Source: Thozetella sp. PMI_491 (lineage: Eukaryota; Ascomycota; Sordariomycetes; Chaetosphaeriales; Chaetosphaeriaceae). Taken from it: a stretch of 64,000 nt of DNA. Below are positions 34,872 to 45,471 of the stretch, piece by piece (within the stretch, counting starts at the first letter, position 1; each line of letters begins with the position of its first letter). Location: positions 338,161 to 402,160 of the forward strand of contig MU270073.1 in the NCBI GenBank assembly GCA_021432635.1. The letters run 5' to 3'. Under the pieces are notes generated by a model. That model had not been told where the DNA came from, did not search any database, and worked only from the letters and a program-made list of their open reading frames with translations. A program made the position numbers and the translations under genes.

Positions 34872-36144
34872 TCACCTATGCGAGGGCGCCCGCGAAGGGA
34901 CTCGGGACGGCGCCCGCGATACCCTTGTTGTTGTCCTTGTCGTCCTCGTCGTCCTCTCAGATCTCCGGGTACGCCTATCAGTGCTAGCGCTGCCTACAGT
35001 GGTCGTTAGTACATCAGTTGATCGATTGCAAGCCCGCCCGCGTAAAAGGCCGGGGGGGATGTGAGGAGAGTCACTTACTCGGACTGCTGTGGCTATATGA
35101 GTCGCTCCAGTAGTTGCTGCTGACCTCGCTACGGGCCTTGGACTGCGCCTTTCTCTTGCGGTCCCTGCGCAGACCCAGCAGCAGCAACAGCGTGCCGGCG
35201 GCGGCGCTGAGGCCGAGCCACCCAGCCCCGCTGCTCTTCTTCTTCTCCTTGCGCGAGGCAACGGTGCTGGGCCGGCCGCCTCCGCCGCCAAACCAGCCGC
35301 CGTGTCGCTCTCGGCGTCCGTGGACCGAGCCGTGCCGGCTATACCGCTCCTCCTCGATGATGGTCTCGGTGCGGCGCTCCTTCTTCTTGCCCATGCCCAG
35401 CAGGCCCAGCAGCGTGTGCCACAAGCCTCGCACGATGCAGCAGGCACAGACGAGAAGAAGGATCACGACGCCCGCCAGGGCACCGATGACGATACCGGCA
35501 ATAGCACCGGGGCTCAGCGAAGCGCCCGCGGTGCCCGTGACGGTACCGTTGCCGGGAGCCGAGGTGGTCGTTGCGGCGCCGCTGCCCGAGTCTGTCTGGG
35601 TGACGGTGGCGCCGCTGGTGACGCGGTATGGCGCGCTGTACTGCGTGGTGATGACGGTCGTCATGGATGAGATAACGGTAGTGTAGGTCGCTCCAGCCGG
35701 GGGCGGCCCGTTGGCCATGCACTGGCCCTTGTAGGCGCAGTACTGCCAACTGGCGCAGCAGATAGTACCGCAAGCGATCCAGCCGGAGCCGGCCTCGGGG
35801 ATGCAGTCCTGGCCGCCCTGGCCCGTCTGGACGGGCACCCACGAGCTGATTGTGCTGGTGAAAGTCTCGGTCAGAGTCCATGTGGTCGTGTACCAGGCAA
35901 AGCCGCCGCCAGCCGCCGCCGAGCACCCTGCGATGCCGTTGGACGTGTAGCAGGACGTGCCGGCGCTGCAGCAGTACTGGTTGTTGTACCCGCAGTACTG
36001 CGGGCAGTCGCGCGGCATCAGATAGCCATAGCCAGCATCGTGGAGGTCGTCGCGCGCATACGGGTGCGCGGTGCCGAGCGGGAGGCTGCCGAGGAGCAGT
36101 AAGAACCCCGCCACGGCCGCAGAGGCCGTTTGTAGGATCCGCAT
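34872..36144 (-). CDS. Cys-rich surface membrane protein with spliced Arg/Thr-rich tail
   Basis: Model (minus strand): exons 36144-35079 and 34993-34872, giving 395 aa. Residues 1-26 form a signal peptide. The ectodomain has cysteine motifs (CPQYCGYNNQYCCSAG, CGTICCASWQYCAYKGQC), then a Thr/Ser-rich stalk to about residue 210. A transmembrane helix follows (about 214-238, IVIGALAGVVILLLVCACC), then a basic cytosolic part (KKKERRTE) and a second hydrophobic segment (about 309-325, GWLGLSAAAGTLLLLLG). The 84-nt intron has a GTAAGT donor and a TACTAAC branch site close to TAG. Splicing adds about 40 residues rich in Arg, Thr and Ser. If the intron stays, the protein ends after Lys356 at a TGA overlapping the donor. 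The first ATG upstream in frame would add 26 residues and bury the signal peptide, so the MRILQ start is chosen. The role is unknown; a surface or wall-sensor function is a guess. Confidence 0.78.
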
Positions 36145-38156
36145 TGCTTTTTGACTTCGACACAAGGCGGGCCTTAGGTCGAGCGTTGTGTTGTTTGGGC
36201 GATCTTGTCGGCTACTCCCCAACGGGAGGGGCGGTGAGCCGCTGACGAGCTCTTCAAGTCTCGGCCTCCACCGGAGAGAGCTCTTGGCTGGAAGCTCACG
36301 TCAATGCCTTTTTTTTTTTTTTTTTGCGCTCTCCTCTGACGAATGTTTCCTAGCGACGAGGGGAGAGCTTCCAAACGGCGGAGTTTCAATTCGCCCCGCC
36401 AATTAACACACACCCGCTCTGTCACCACAAAACCCGGGTCCTGGTGGGCGGTCCGCTCTGAATTCCCCGGTTGCTGCCGTTTGTTGATTTCCTGTCTCAA
36501 ACCGCAGGAATGGAAGGGCCGCGAGAATCACGACGGCCACCGAACGCCCGCAATCGAAAAGGATGAATGTCACCTCCCAATTAAAGAGCTGTATGTTAGT
36601 TGCGCCGAATGGGTGGTAGGATGGTTTGGGCGGGGAGGGAGAGAGATGCAGATGGAAAAAAGCGAGGAAGGCAGGTTAGAGCTGGTGCCCGGTGTGATAG
36701 CACTGCAGAATTTAATAGCGGTCGGGCTGGGCGTGCTGCAGGGTGGGATTGTCAAAAGTCAGTGTGGTTGTCCCAACCTCCCTCAAAAAAGTTGGCCAGC
36801 GTCGAATGACAGGTCGCGATCGCTGGTCCCAGCCTCACGGATTTTAGACTCTTGTTTTCAAGGCGCACCCTCGGCCGGGAGTTTTTTTTTGTCTTGCTAC
36901 CCGGCAAATTAGCAGGCCTTCTCGAACTGAGCAGCCGGGGAGGGATGGAGCTGTCCTTCTGCCAAATGTACTCTTCGATTCCACACTTTTGTCCTGCGGG
37001 ACGAGTTGCGGGCGGGAATGGGGTGCAGTTCGTGTGAGTTGGCAAGCTGCAAGCCACTGCAAGTTCCCGGCTAAGGGCGGGTCCTGGTTGGGCAGCGTCC
37101 GGGCTCGTGTTTACTTGAGCCCCTCCTTTGGTTTACTGGACGATTATCAATGGCTCCCTTATCGTCTTGGCGGGGCCGTGGCCTGACGCACGCCTAACCC
37201 GAACTGAGGCTGGAGTTCCAGGGTACGGTACAACCCAAGTCCGGACCCAGCTTCCAAGCCTGAGTGTCGTGCTGGATTCCAAGACAGCTGCAATACATAT
37301 ATTTGATGGTGGCGACGCAGAGGCCATGCATCTCTCCTTTAACCCGGGCTATAACCTGGAACATCTGATTTTTTTTATTTGTTTTTCCCTCCCCTCTTGT
37401 ACCTTGTACGGATGGACCTAGCAGTTGGCCAGCCACGCCACCCTGGTTATTCTGCGTCCTAGTCCTACAGGGCTAAGGTGCTTGCCCCGGGGAGGGACAA
37501 CCTTTCGCAGCAGCAGAGTGCTAAAGAGGAAACACTACAGTTGGGGGGGATCTCTGTGTGGTCCCGCTACACCTTGCACCGCCTAAATAAAAAGAAGATT
37601 GCTGGAGCAACAGAGCCTAGCACCGAGGATCGCGACACACAGATTGGTTATTCTTCTCAAGCCACGGTGTTTCATGAAGGGCAAAGGGAAAGCGGGGAGG
37701 CTGAGAAGGAGAGAGAGAGAGAATGTCACAGGTTTCCTACCAAAGGCGAAGCAATTGGCAGACACTATAGAGGTAGGTAGGCATCCAGGCCACCGACTTA
37801 CAGCACTAGGCAGCACCGGTTCCTGCTTCAACCGATGACGAATGCGTGGCTACTCCGTAGATTTGCGTGCATGACATGCGCTGTAAGGTAGGTGCTGTAG
37901 CAGCTGCCTGGTGGGGACTCAGGTAACGCCGGGACCAAACTCGCTCCCCCCAAATTCCTGCCGATGGGGCGGCTTATCCAGTGACGTGTGGCTTCAGAGA
38001 CAAGCTGCAGCAGCTACCCATGCACGCCCACTTGGAAACCCGAGCTTCATTTTCCTGAGAACGTCGGTCCGTAAACCACGCAAGAGCTATCGTCGCGCCG
38101 CCCCCCTCCCGCCCCTCCCCCCTTCCCTTCCCCCGACCGCGCATCTGCAGACAACC
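36145..38156. other. Divergent intergenic region (2.0 kb)
   Basis: Promoters of the Cys-rich membrane protein (-) and VMA13 (+). It contains a T16 run at 36309-36324, a short GA repeat near 37710-37722 and a C-rich leader before 38157. No gene was recognised. Confidence 0.55.
36309..36324 (+). repeat. T16 homopolymer
   Basis: A run of sixteen T about 165 nt upstream of the start codon of the Cys-rich membrane protein (on its strand an A tract). It could exclude nucleosomes, and its length is probably polymorphic. Confidence 0.8.
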
Positions 38157-39830
38157 ATGTCGTCGCTCGATCCGCCGACGTACCTTGCGTCGCTGCAAAA
38201 CAACATTCGCCAGCGCCCCATCCCGTGGGACGGCGCTGTGCGGGCCGGCTCCCTGACCGACGACCAGCTCGCCAAGATCCGGGCCGTCGACAAGGCGAAG
38301 AAGGATGCGCGCAAGCAGACGGTCGAGGCCGATCTCGCCGGCTACCGGGCCTTGTTTCCCAATGTCCTAGAATCCGCCGCCAAGCGTCAGGACGTAGTGC
38401 AATACGTGTTGGTGCTGCTAAATGACCTGCTCAACAGTCCGTACCTTCCCCCCCATCTTGATCGCTCCTCCCGTGGCATTGCATAGTGATCGGGGGGTTC
38501 AAAGCGAAGCTACGCCGACGGCAGCTTGGCGCCTTGGAATCCCTTCCGGCTTGCGCATCACGTTGCCGGTAGCATTGCCCCGAGAACCTTGAACATATGC
38601 TCACCCTGTGATTCCACAGCCATCCCCGCGTTATCAAAAGCCATCCTCCAAAACGGCAACCCTTATCAAAAATTCCTCCCTCTACTCGCGCACTCGACCA
38701 GCTCCGAAGATACCATACCTCTTCTCACGTCCACCGTCCTCGTAAGCCTCATGGCCGGCTCTCGGGACGAGTCGGACGCGACCGTCGACAAGGCGCTGCC
38801 CATGATCTTCAGCTACCTCGCTTCCCTGACCAAGAACACCGATGCTGGCTTGCAGGACATTGGCGTGCAGCAGTACTCGTCCCTCATGTACGGCCGGGTT
38901 TTGCGGCAGCAGTTTTGGGCCCAGAGGAGCGAGACAGTAGCGCCGCTGATCGACATCTTGCGCGCCGCCGCCGGGGTGGGCAATGGGAATGCCTCGGCGA
39001 CCCTCTGGAGCGGGACAACCAGCACCGCTCGTAGCGGGCTCGACGGCTCTCTAGGCGGCGGAGTTGGCCTTCAGCTGCTCTATCACGTCCTGCTCGTCAT
39101 GTGGCAGCTCAGCTTCGAGGCGGAGGACGTCAGTGACGACCTGAACGAGTAAGCATTCCGCGCCCCCTCTCCTTCCCCCCTCGGCACAAGAGAGCAACTC
39201 CTAACGCGGTCCAGGGAATATGACATCGTGCTCCTCTACACCCAGCTTCTGCGACTATCACCCAAAGAGAAGACGACTAGACTGCTCGTCTCGACGCTCT
39301 ACAACCTTCTCTCGGCCAACCAGACAGCCCTCCTCCCCACCGCCGTGCTAGCGCGGCTCCCTGCCCTCCTCGAAACGCTGGGCACCCGCCAGCTCACAGA
39401 CCCGGACTTGCAAGATGATCTTAGCAAGCTGCGGGAGATGCTCGAGGAGTACACTAAGACCAAGACGACGTTTGACGAGTACGTGGCCGAGATGAACTCG
39501 GGCCATCTGCGGTGGTCGCCGCCGCACCGCAGCACCGTCTTCTGGGCCGAGAATGCGCGCAAGATCCTCGAGCACGAAAACGGAGAGCTGGTGCGCAAGC
39601 TGGCTGAGATTATGAAGAAGACATGGGGCAACGACAAGGCAGTGCTCGCCATTGCCTGCAACGACGTCGGGAACCTTGTCCGCGAGGTTCCCGAGAAACG
39701 CTACCAGCTTGAGAAGCTGGGGCTCAAGACGCGCATCATGGAACTCATGGGCGAGGCGGACGAGAATGTGCGATGGGAGAGTCTCCAGGCGCTGGGCGGC
39801 TGGCTAAAGTACAGCTTTGACTCCAAGTGA
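38157..39830 (+). CDS. VMA13: V-type proton ATPase subunit H (VMA13)
   Basis: Model: exons 38157-38436, 38620-39148 and 39215-39830, giving 474 aa. Intron 1 has the uncommon donor GTCCGT, the only GT nearby that keeps frame (LLNDLLNTIPALSKAI). Intron 2 is GTAAGC...CAG. The protein is all-helical with HEAT/armadillo-like repeats. The C-terminal domain has the family signature KAVLAIACNDVGNLVREVPEKR and ends NVRWESLQALGGWLKYSF. Subunit H sits at the V1-Vo interface, activates coupled pumping and inhibits ATP hydrolysis by free V1. The segment SGHLRWSPPHRSTVFWAENARK is also diagnostic. The gene is divergent from the Cys-rich protein gene. Confidence 0.95.
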
Positions 39831-40469
39831 ACGGCGAGGCCCTGGGCTTGAGGGTTGAGAATGTCCAGTGTAGACTGTATGCTTAGCATGGTGGATCGGG
39901 GGGGTAGCCTCGGGTAAACGACCGGCATCTGCTACGGGCTGTTGTTACAACTACTAGTGCTGCCGGATATACCTAAGATATCATGGATTGGCTGTATTTT
40001 CGCACATCTCGTCGTCTGCTTGCGATTTTCCCAGCCAGTGGCAGTCTCAGCTCAATCTTTGGTGGAACTGGATTACATCCCTGACAAGACTTAGGTAACT
40101 AAACAAACTACCTCTCCACCGCGGAATGGTTCCTCGCTAGCTTAGCAAAGCACCCCTTGACAAATCGCATCCAACACTTATAGAACCAGCCCATTGCCAA
40201 ATCCGGAAGTTGCTTCCACCAAGTTTGGACGAGTCATGGCCGCTCGGCCGTCGAGCCTCGAGCAACGCGGTATGCACTTCCGCCACGCTTACAAGATCAT
40301 GTTGCGCTTCTTCGCCCTGCAACGATGAGATATAAGTCGTGTACTTGGCCCGAATGTCGAAGCACAATGCAGGCAGACCAAAGCAACTCGCCATCTAACG
40401 CATCCAGTTCACTACTACAGCCTCAGATACCTCCTTAGCCTACACATAGTTCTACTTCTCTCCCACGCA
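39831..40469. other. Intergenic between VMA13 and the SDR gene
   Basis: 639 nt containing the VMA13 3' end and the promoter of the dehydrogenase gene. No gene was seen. Confidence 0.6.
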
Positions 40470-41397
40470 ATGTCTTACACCAAGACCTCCCACTCAACCA
40501 CCTACCCGGCCATCTCCCCGGCCAACCCAGCGGTCTCGGCCAGCGGAAAGACCGTCCTCATCACCGGCGGAGGGAACGGAATCGGCCTCAGCACCGCCCG
40601 CTCCTTCGCCGCCGCTGGCGCCTCCAGAGTCGTCCTAGTCGGCCGGCGCGAGGCGGTGCTCACCCAGGCCGCCGATGGCATCCGGGCTGACTACCCCGGC
40701 ACCACCGTCCAGGCACATGCGGTCGACGTCCGTGACAACAAAGCCGTAGCAGCCGTCTTCTCCCGCGTCGGCTCCGTCGACATCGTAGTACACGGCGCCG
40801 CGGCAGTCCCGTCACTGATCCCGCTCATGTCGATCGACCCGGACGAGTTGTGGGGCGCCTTTGAGACGAACGTCCGGGGCACGCTCAACGTCGCCCGTGC
40901 GCTGCTGGCATCGCGGGCAGAGGGCAGCGAGGAGGCCGTGCTGCTGGTGGTCAACACGGCGGGCGTCCTCATGCCGCCCATGCCCAAGATGGGCGGCTAC
41001 GTCACCAGCAAGGCGCCGGCTATGAAGATTGTCGAGTACCTCGGAGCCGAGAGCGTGAGCAAGATGAGGGTGATGAGCGTTCACCCCGGTGTCGTCCGAA
41101 CCGATGCAGCGCTGGTGTTGGAGGAGAACGGCATCTTTTTCCCTTCCTACGACGATGGTAAGCGCACCATTCTGGCCGTTTCATTTGTAGCGGGCAACGC
41201 TCTGACTCATTTTCTCCTCGCTAGTCTCTCTCCCGTCCGACTTCCTCGTGTGGGCAGCAAGCGAGGAAGCGGCGTTCCTACGGAATAAGTATGTCTTTGC
41301 CAACTGGGACGTGGACGAGCTGAAGGCGCGGAAGGAAGAAATCCAGAGCGGCCTTGAGCTCACGCTGGGCCTGAATGGATTTCCACGAGCAGCCTAG
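40470..41397 (+). CDS. Short-chain dehydrogenase/reductase
   Basis: Model: exons 40470-41157 and 41225-41397, giving 286 aa. The intron has a GTAAGC donor and a CTAG acceptor. The Rossmann cofactor motif is TGGGNGIG (32-39). An Arg pair after the second strand (VGRREAV) suggests NADP(H). The next strand is AVDVRD. The catalytic Tyr177-x3-Lys181 occurs in GGYVTSKAP, followed by VHPGVVRT. The usual NNAG is replaced by VHGAA. The position about 13 residues before Tyr, normally Ser, is Ala164 with Thr163 beside it. Relatives are fungal reductases of unknown substrate. The C-terminal exon contains FLVWAASEEAAFLRNKYVFANWDVDEL, commonly found in this group. It converges on GCV1 with 252 nt between stops. 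Confidence 0.88.
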
Positions 41398-41649
41398 CGA
41401 TAGCAGATGGAGTACAGAGGAACCCAAAAAGTAAACAAAGAAGGGGCAGAGCTTTAGAGATGCTAGCGGATATGTATTGAGCCTAGATGTGTGAGGTTGG
41501 ACTCCGCCTCCGGCCTGAATGTTTTTCGCCTCTACGTCCCAAAACGCCTGTGGTACGGGTATGCAGTGTTGAACGCCTGCCGATACAATCAATCTTTTTT
41601 TCGTAGTCCCAAAACGATCCCCGTGCTGCAGCAGCCAAGCAAGGCTCAC

Positions 41650-43110
41650 TCAAGCCGCGCCCTTCCAATATTTCGTTGGTACAAACGGCATCTTGGTGAC
41701 GACCGCATTTCTCTTCCTGCCCCGCACAAGAACAGCCACCTCCGTGCCGGACTTGTGCAGCCCGTCCTTGACGTAACCCATGGCGATGTTCTTGCCCAGC
41801 GTCGGGCTCGGGCACCCACTCGTAACACGGCCGACGTTGGCCGCATCCTCGTCGGAGCGGGAGACGATCTCGGCGCCCTCTCTGGCCGGGGCGCCGTCCA
41901 CCAGCAGTCCGACGCGGCGAGTGGCGACTCCCGCGCCACCCTTGCTTCGGGGGACGAGCTGCGCAGCGATGCGGTCGGCCCCGTAGAAACCGGCGTCTGC
42001 GGTACGCCGCTCCTTAGGGATAATCCAACTCAGCCCGGCCTCGACGGGCGTGGTGTGGTCATCGAGGTCGTGGCCGTATAGGCACATGCCTGCCTCCAGT
42101 CGGAGGCTGTCCCGAGCTCCGAGGCCCGCGAGTTGCACCTTCTCGGGCCCGGCAGAGAGCAGGGTCTCGGTCACGCCGACCGTCTCGCCCACGGGGATGG
42201 AAATCTCAAACCCATCCTCGCCGGTGTATCCACCTCGGCTGATGAGCACCGGGCTGCTGCTGCCCGCGCCAGGCAGCTTGAGCTTGGCGTAGGCTGATTG
42301 GCCAAAGAACAGCTCCTTCAGGTCCAGGCTCCCTAGATCGGCCAGGACGCCCTCGAGGATGGCCTCCGCGCCCGGGCCCTGGAGCGCCACAAGACCCCAG
42401 CCATCGAGCTGCTCCTGGGTGGCCTGCAGGTTTTCGTGGCCGGCCTCGGTGTTCCACTTGGCCAGCTCCTCGCCCAGATACTTGTCGTCCTTCTCGCGGC
42501 AGGCGGCGTTGGTGACGACGTAAAAGGTGTCGTCAGTGAGCTTCGTCAGGATGGTGTCATCCACGATGCCACCGCTGCCGTCGGCATGCAGCAGCACGCT
42601 CAGGGTGCTGCGGTGCACACCGAGCGCCTCGAGGTTGCTCGGGGTGAGGCGCTGCAGGAAGGCAGCAGCGCCGGGCCCCTTGAACAGGCGCTGCACCATG
42701 TGGCCGACATCGAAGATGCTTGCTTCGGTGCGGGTAAAGATGTGTGACTGGCTCACCGACTGCGCCGAGTACTGGACGGGCATGTGGAAGCCGCCAAAAG
42801 GCACCATCTTGGCGCCATGGGCCAGGTGCAAGTCATAGAGAGGCGTCTTTTGCAGCGGCTCGGACGAGGCAGGAGACGAGGCGTGCCGGACCTGCAGGCG
42901 CGGGAGGAGCTTTGAGGCACCAACAGGCAGGCGCAGGCGGCCGCTGGGCTGGCACTGGTAAGCCGAGGTCCCCAGGGGACGGGCCTGGCGGGGGGCCAAC
43001 GCCGTCAAAGCAGAGCGGTGCAGCGTCGGCTCGGCGACGCCCAGAGCTCGACGCCGCCTGCATGCGCCCCTGACCGCGGTGGTTGCCCTAGCTCCGTGTA
43101 GGCTCTGCAT
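41650..43110 (-). CDS. GCV1: Aminomethyltransferase, glycine cleavage T protein (mitochondrial)
   Basis: Intronless, 486 aa. The first ~75 residues are Arg/Ser/Ala-rich, poor in acids and consistent with a mitochondrial presequence. The core begins with TPLYDLHLAHGAKMVPFGGFHMPVQY and has SIFDVGHMVQ, SRGGYTGEDGFEI (the folate-site signature), DSLRLEAGMCLYGHDLDD and GRVTSGCPSPTLGKNIAMGYV, all hallmarks of GcvT. The enzyme transfers the methylene group from the aminomethyl-lipoyl H protein to tetrahydrofolate and releases ammonia, completing glycine decarboxylation. The family core is about 400 residues, so the extra length is the presequence. No other glycine-cleavage gene lies in the window. 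Confidence 0.95.
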   Translation of the reverse strand: MQSLHGARATTAVRGACRRRRALGVAEPTLHRSALTALAPRQARPLGTSAYQCQPSGRLRLPVGASKLLPRLQVRHASSPASSEPLQKTPLYDLHLAHGAKMVPFGGFHMPVQYSAQSVSQSHIFTRTEASIFDVGHMVQRLFKGPGAAAFLQRLTPSNLEALGVHRSTLSVLLHADGSGGIVDDTILTKLTDDTFYVVTNAACREKDDKYLGEELAKWNTEAGHENLQATQEQLDGWGLVALQGPGAEAILEGVLADLGSLDLKELFFGQSAYAKLKLPGAGSSSPVLISRGGYTGEDGFEISIPVGETVGVTETLLSAGPEKVQLAGLGARDSLRLEAGMCLYGHDLDDHTTPVEAGLSWIIPKERRTADAGFYGADRIAAQLVPRSKGGAGVATRRVGLLVDGAPAREGAEIVSRSDEDAANVGRVTSGCPSPTLGKNIAMGYVKDGLHKSGTEVAVLVRGRKRNAVVTKMPFVPTKYWKGAA

Positions 43111-44135
43111 TGCGCTCCTGGTCGAAGACGTGGACGGCGTTGTGGCGAGAGTAGAAAGCGGTGTTGGAACGAAGAATGTAGAACGAAAGCTTACTCGTCA
43201 ATGGCCACAGGGAAATTCTCCAGGTACAAAGGGCAGCACCCCACTAGCTCCCCCGCCGCTGTTAGCCGCGCTGCGATAACGGCTCCCCTCGGGGAGTGTC
43301 AGCAGAGATAGCAACTGAAGTTAGCAGGGGTTTCGGGCGATTGGGCGCTAACCGCCCCGTGCTGCTCCGAGCCTTCGGCCTAGGTCGGAAGTGCTCCATA
43401 GAGTCTAGACCGGGCAAACGACGATTTACTTGCTTTGTTTCAAAGGGCGGCTAGCTACCTTAGGTATCTTGGGAAAGTCCCCAAGGATGTCCAAAGGCTT
43501 TGAAAACTACGAATATTATTATATCCGGCGTGAGACCTAGAAATTTGTAGAGAGGCAAGCACAATTACTGCTTTAGGTCGGGTGGATATGGCCCGAGTTC
43601 TGCCAGGGGTTCTCGCAGCATCGTAAACAACGCCTCCTTTTTCCCAGCACAAGAAGCTATAACACAGTCTCAATCCCGCCGGCCATATTCATCTTGGCCA
43701 CCTCGGTAGCCTCAGAGGAGTCTTGGAAATCGCTCTGTAACCCCTCTAGCAGCTCTCTACCCTTCTTGCTGCTCGTTAGCCGTCCACACCGAACGTCCTA
43801 TCCGATCCGAGTCACCTCTCTAGGGGGCCAAGTAGTAGGAAACGGAATTCGTCTATCCTATTCGTCGAATTCATGATTATCAAGAGCAAATCTATGAGAC
43901 CGCGGCCGTCTGCAACCGGGCTGCGGCTATGTCGAACTCTTCCCGATATGGTCTGTATCATTAGGGATCGTAACGAACGCCCAACACCACCCAATGGATC
44001 CAGTAAAGCGCCCGCTGCTTGATCGCCCATCTGCCTGTCGTATGTTGAATCTTCAATGTTGAATTGGACCTGGCGGACCAGGAAAGGAAAGAATGTGAAG
44101 GGAAGGGAAGGGAAGGGAAGAGGCAAGACAAAAGA
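43111..44135. other. Intergenic (1.0 kb)
   Basis: GCV1 promoter plus the 3' end of the ethanolamine kinase gene. A short GGGAA tandem repeat lies at about 44098-44120, just downstream of the kinase stop codon. No gene was recognised. Confidence 0.55.
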
Positions 44136-45471
44136 TTACTCCGTCTGCGCCCATCTCCTCTCCCGCAGCGGCATCTCCTTGCCCGACGCCTGCCGCGAGC
44201 CGTCCACCTCGGCCCGCCACGCCCAGTACTCGCCTAACCGGACCTCGGCGTACGATGTGTAATCGAAGTCGATCTGGGAGATGGTGGCCTGGATCAGCGA
44301 CCAGATGCCCCAGTAGAACCCTGGAACGCCACGGTACTGGTCCACCTCCTCCAAGAGCTTGTCCACCTCTTCTGCCTCGTTGACGTCTCCCGGCGCGTCG
44401 TTGGCCAGCTGGAAGTAGGCCCGCACGTACTCGGTGATGAACTCGCGGCGCTGCCCTCGCGTCGGGAGCACACTGAAGTCGCAGTCGAAGCCGCCCCACT
44501 CCGCGAAGTGGTTAGCAATGTCGAAGGCGGCCGGCGAGGGCGTAGCGTATTCGTAGTCGATAAACGACACCGTCTCAGCCGCCTTGTCCCCATTAACGGC
44601 CTCGAGCTTCGGCAGTACGATGACGTTGCCGCAGAGCAGGTCGCAGTGGGCAAACACCAGCTAGGACACTGTTAGTTCTCGGTCGCAGGCTCTAGATTAA
44701 CTCCGTCTTTCTACTCACCCCATTCTTCCCTAGCCCGGGCCGCTCACTTAGCTCGTCAACCAGCTTCCGCAGCTCTCCTTGCAGCTCCGCCTGCCGGGCT
44801 CTCTGCTGCTCAGTTTCGTCCGGTAAAGCGAAGATCCATTTCTGCATCACTGTCCAAACGTTGGGCGGGGGCTTGGCGGGCGCGATAGTGTCGATAGCCG
44901 CCTGGAATGCTGCCTCGCCGACCGGAGCCACACCATCTGAGCGTGAGTTCTTCCGGCTGTGCCCTGTCGGTGCCGAGAGGCACGGGACGGTGGCATGCCA
45001 CTCAGCCAGCCGCCGCGCAACAGCTGTGTAGATAACAGGCTTTCGGAGGTCCTCGGGGTGGGACACGGTCCCGCGGATGAAGCGATACATCATGCCGTTC
45101 TCGAAACGCGCCAGCAGCGCGGGGGCGAGGCCGTGGCGCATGAGAAGCTCGTGGTTCTGCGCTTCGCGCTGTCGGTCAATGATGACGTCGGTGCCGTTTC
45201 CGTAGGCGCGCAACAGGATCGCCTCCCGGTCGACCTCGTCCTTCGAGAGCCCCTCTCGCCGGTTGACCGCCTTGAGCAGCGTGTTGGTGATGCCGTCCGT
45301 GAAGCGGACGAACTCGACCCGCGAGCCCTCGTCCGCCCAGTCGGGGCGTATGGCTGTCACCAGCCGCAGTGCCGAGGCGTTTGACTCGTCACCACCAACG
45401 TAGGACAAGGGGATGTAGCGGATGTGTGGGTGGTCGCCATTGTGCGTGCCGTTCTCGAGACCCTGCGCCAT
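44136..45471 (-). CDS. EKI1: Ethanolamine kinase (choline/ethanolamine kinase family)
   Basis: Model (minus strand): exons 45471-44719 and 44660-44136, giving 425 aa. The intron is 58 nt (GTGAGT...CTAG). The N-lobe has RFTDGITNTLLK, the ATP-loop region of ethanolamine kinases, and RLAEWHATVP. The catalytic Brenner motif is HCDLLCGNV (His256, Asp258, Asn263), immediately after the splice junction. It is followed by FIDYEYATPSPAAFDIANHFAEWGG, the choline-kinase-type metal motif. The enzyme phosphorylates ethanolamine in the CDP-ethanolamine (Kennedy) pathway to phosphatidylethanolamine. Ethanolamine is preferred over choline as substrate because of FTDGITNTLLK and overall layout, but this is an inference. 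The reading frame, spacing and length are normal for the family. Confidence 0.9.

Noticed and set aside
35114-35686. 190-codon + strand frame opposite the Cys-rich membrane protein
   Set aside because: Low-complexity antisense frame; the minus strand has signal peptide, Cys motifs and a consistent intron.
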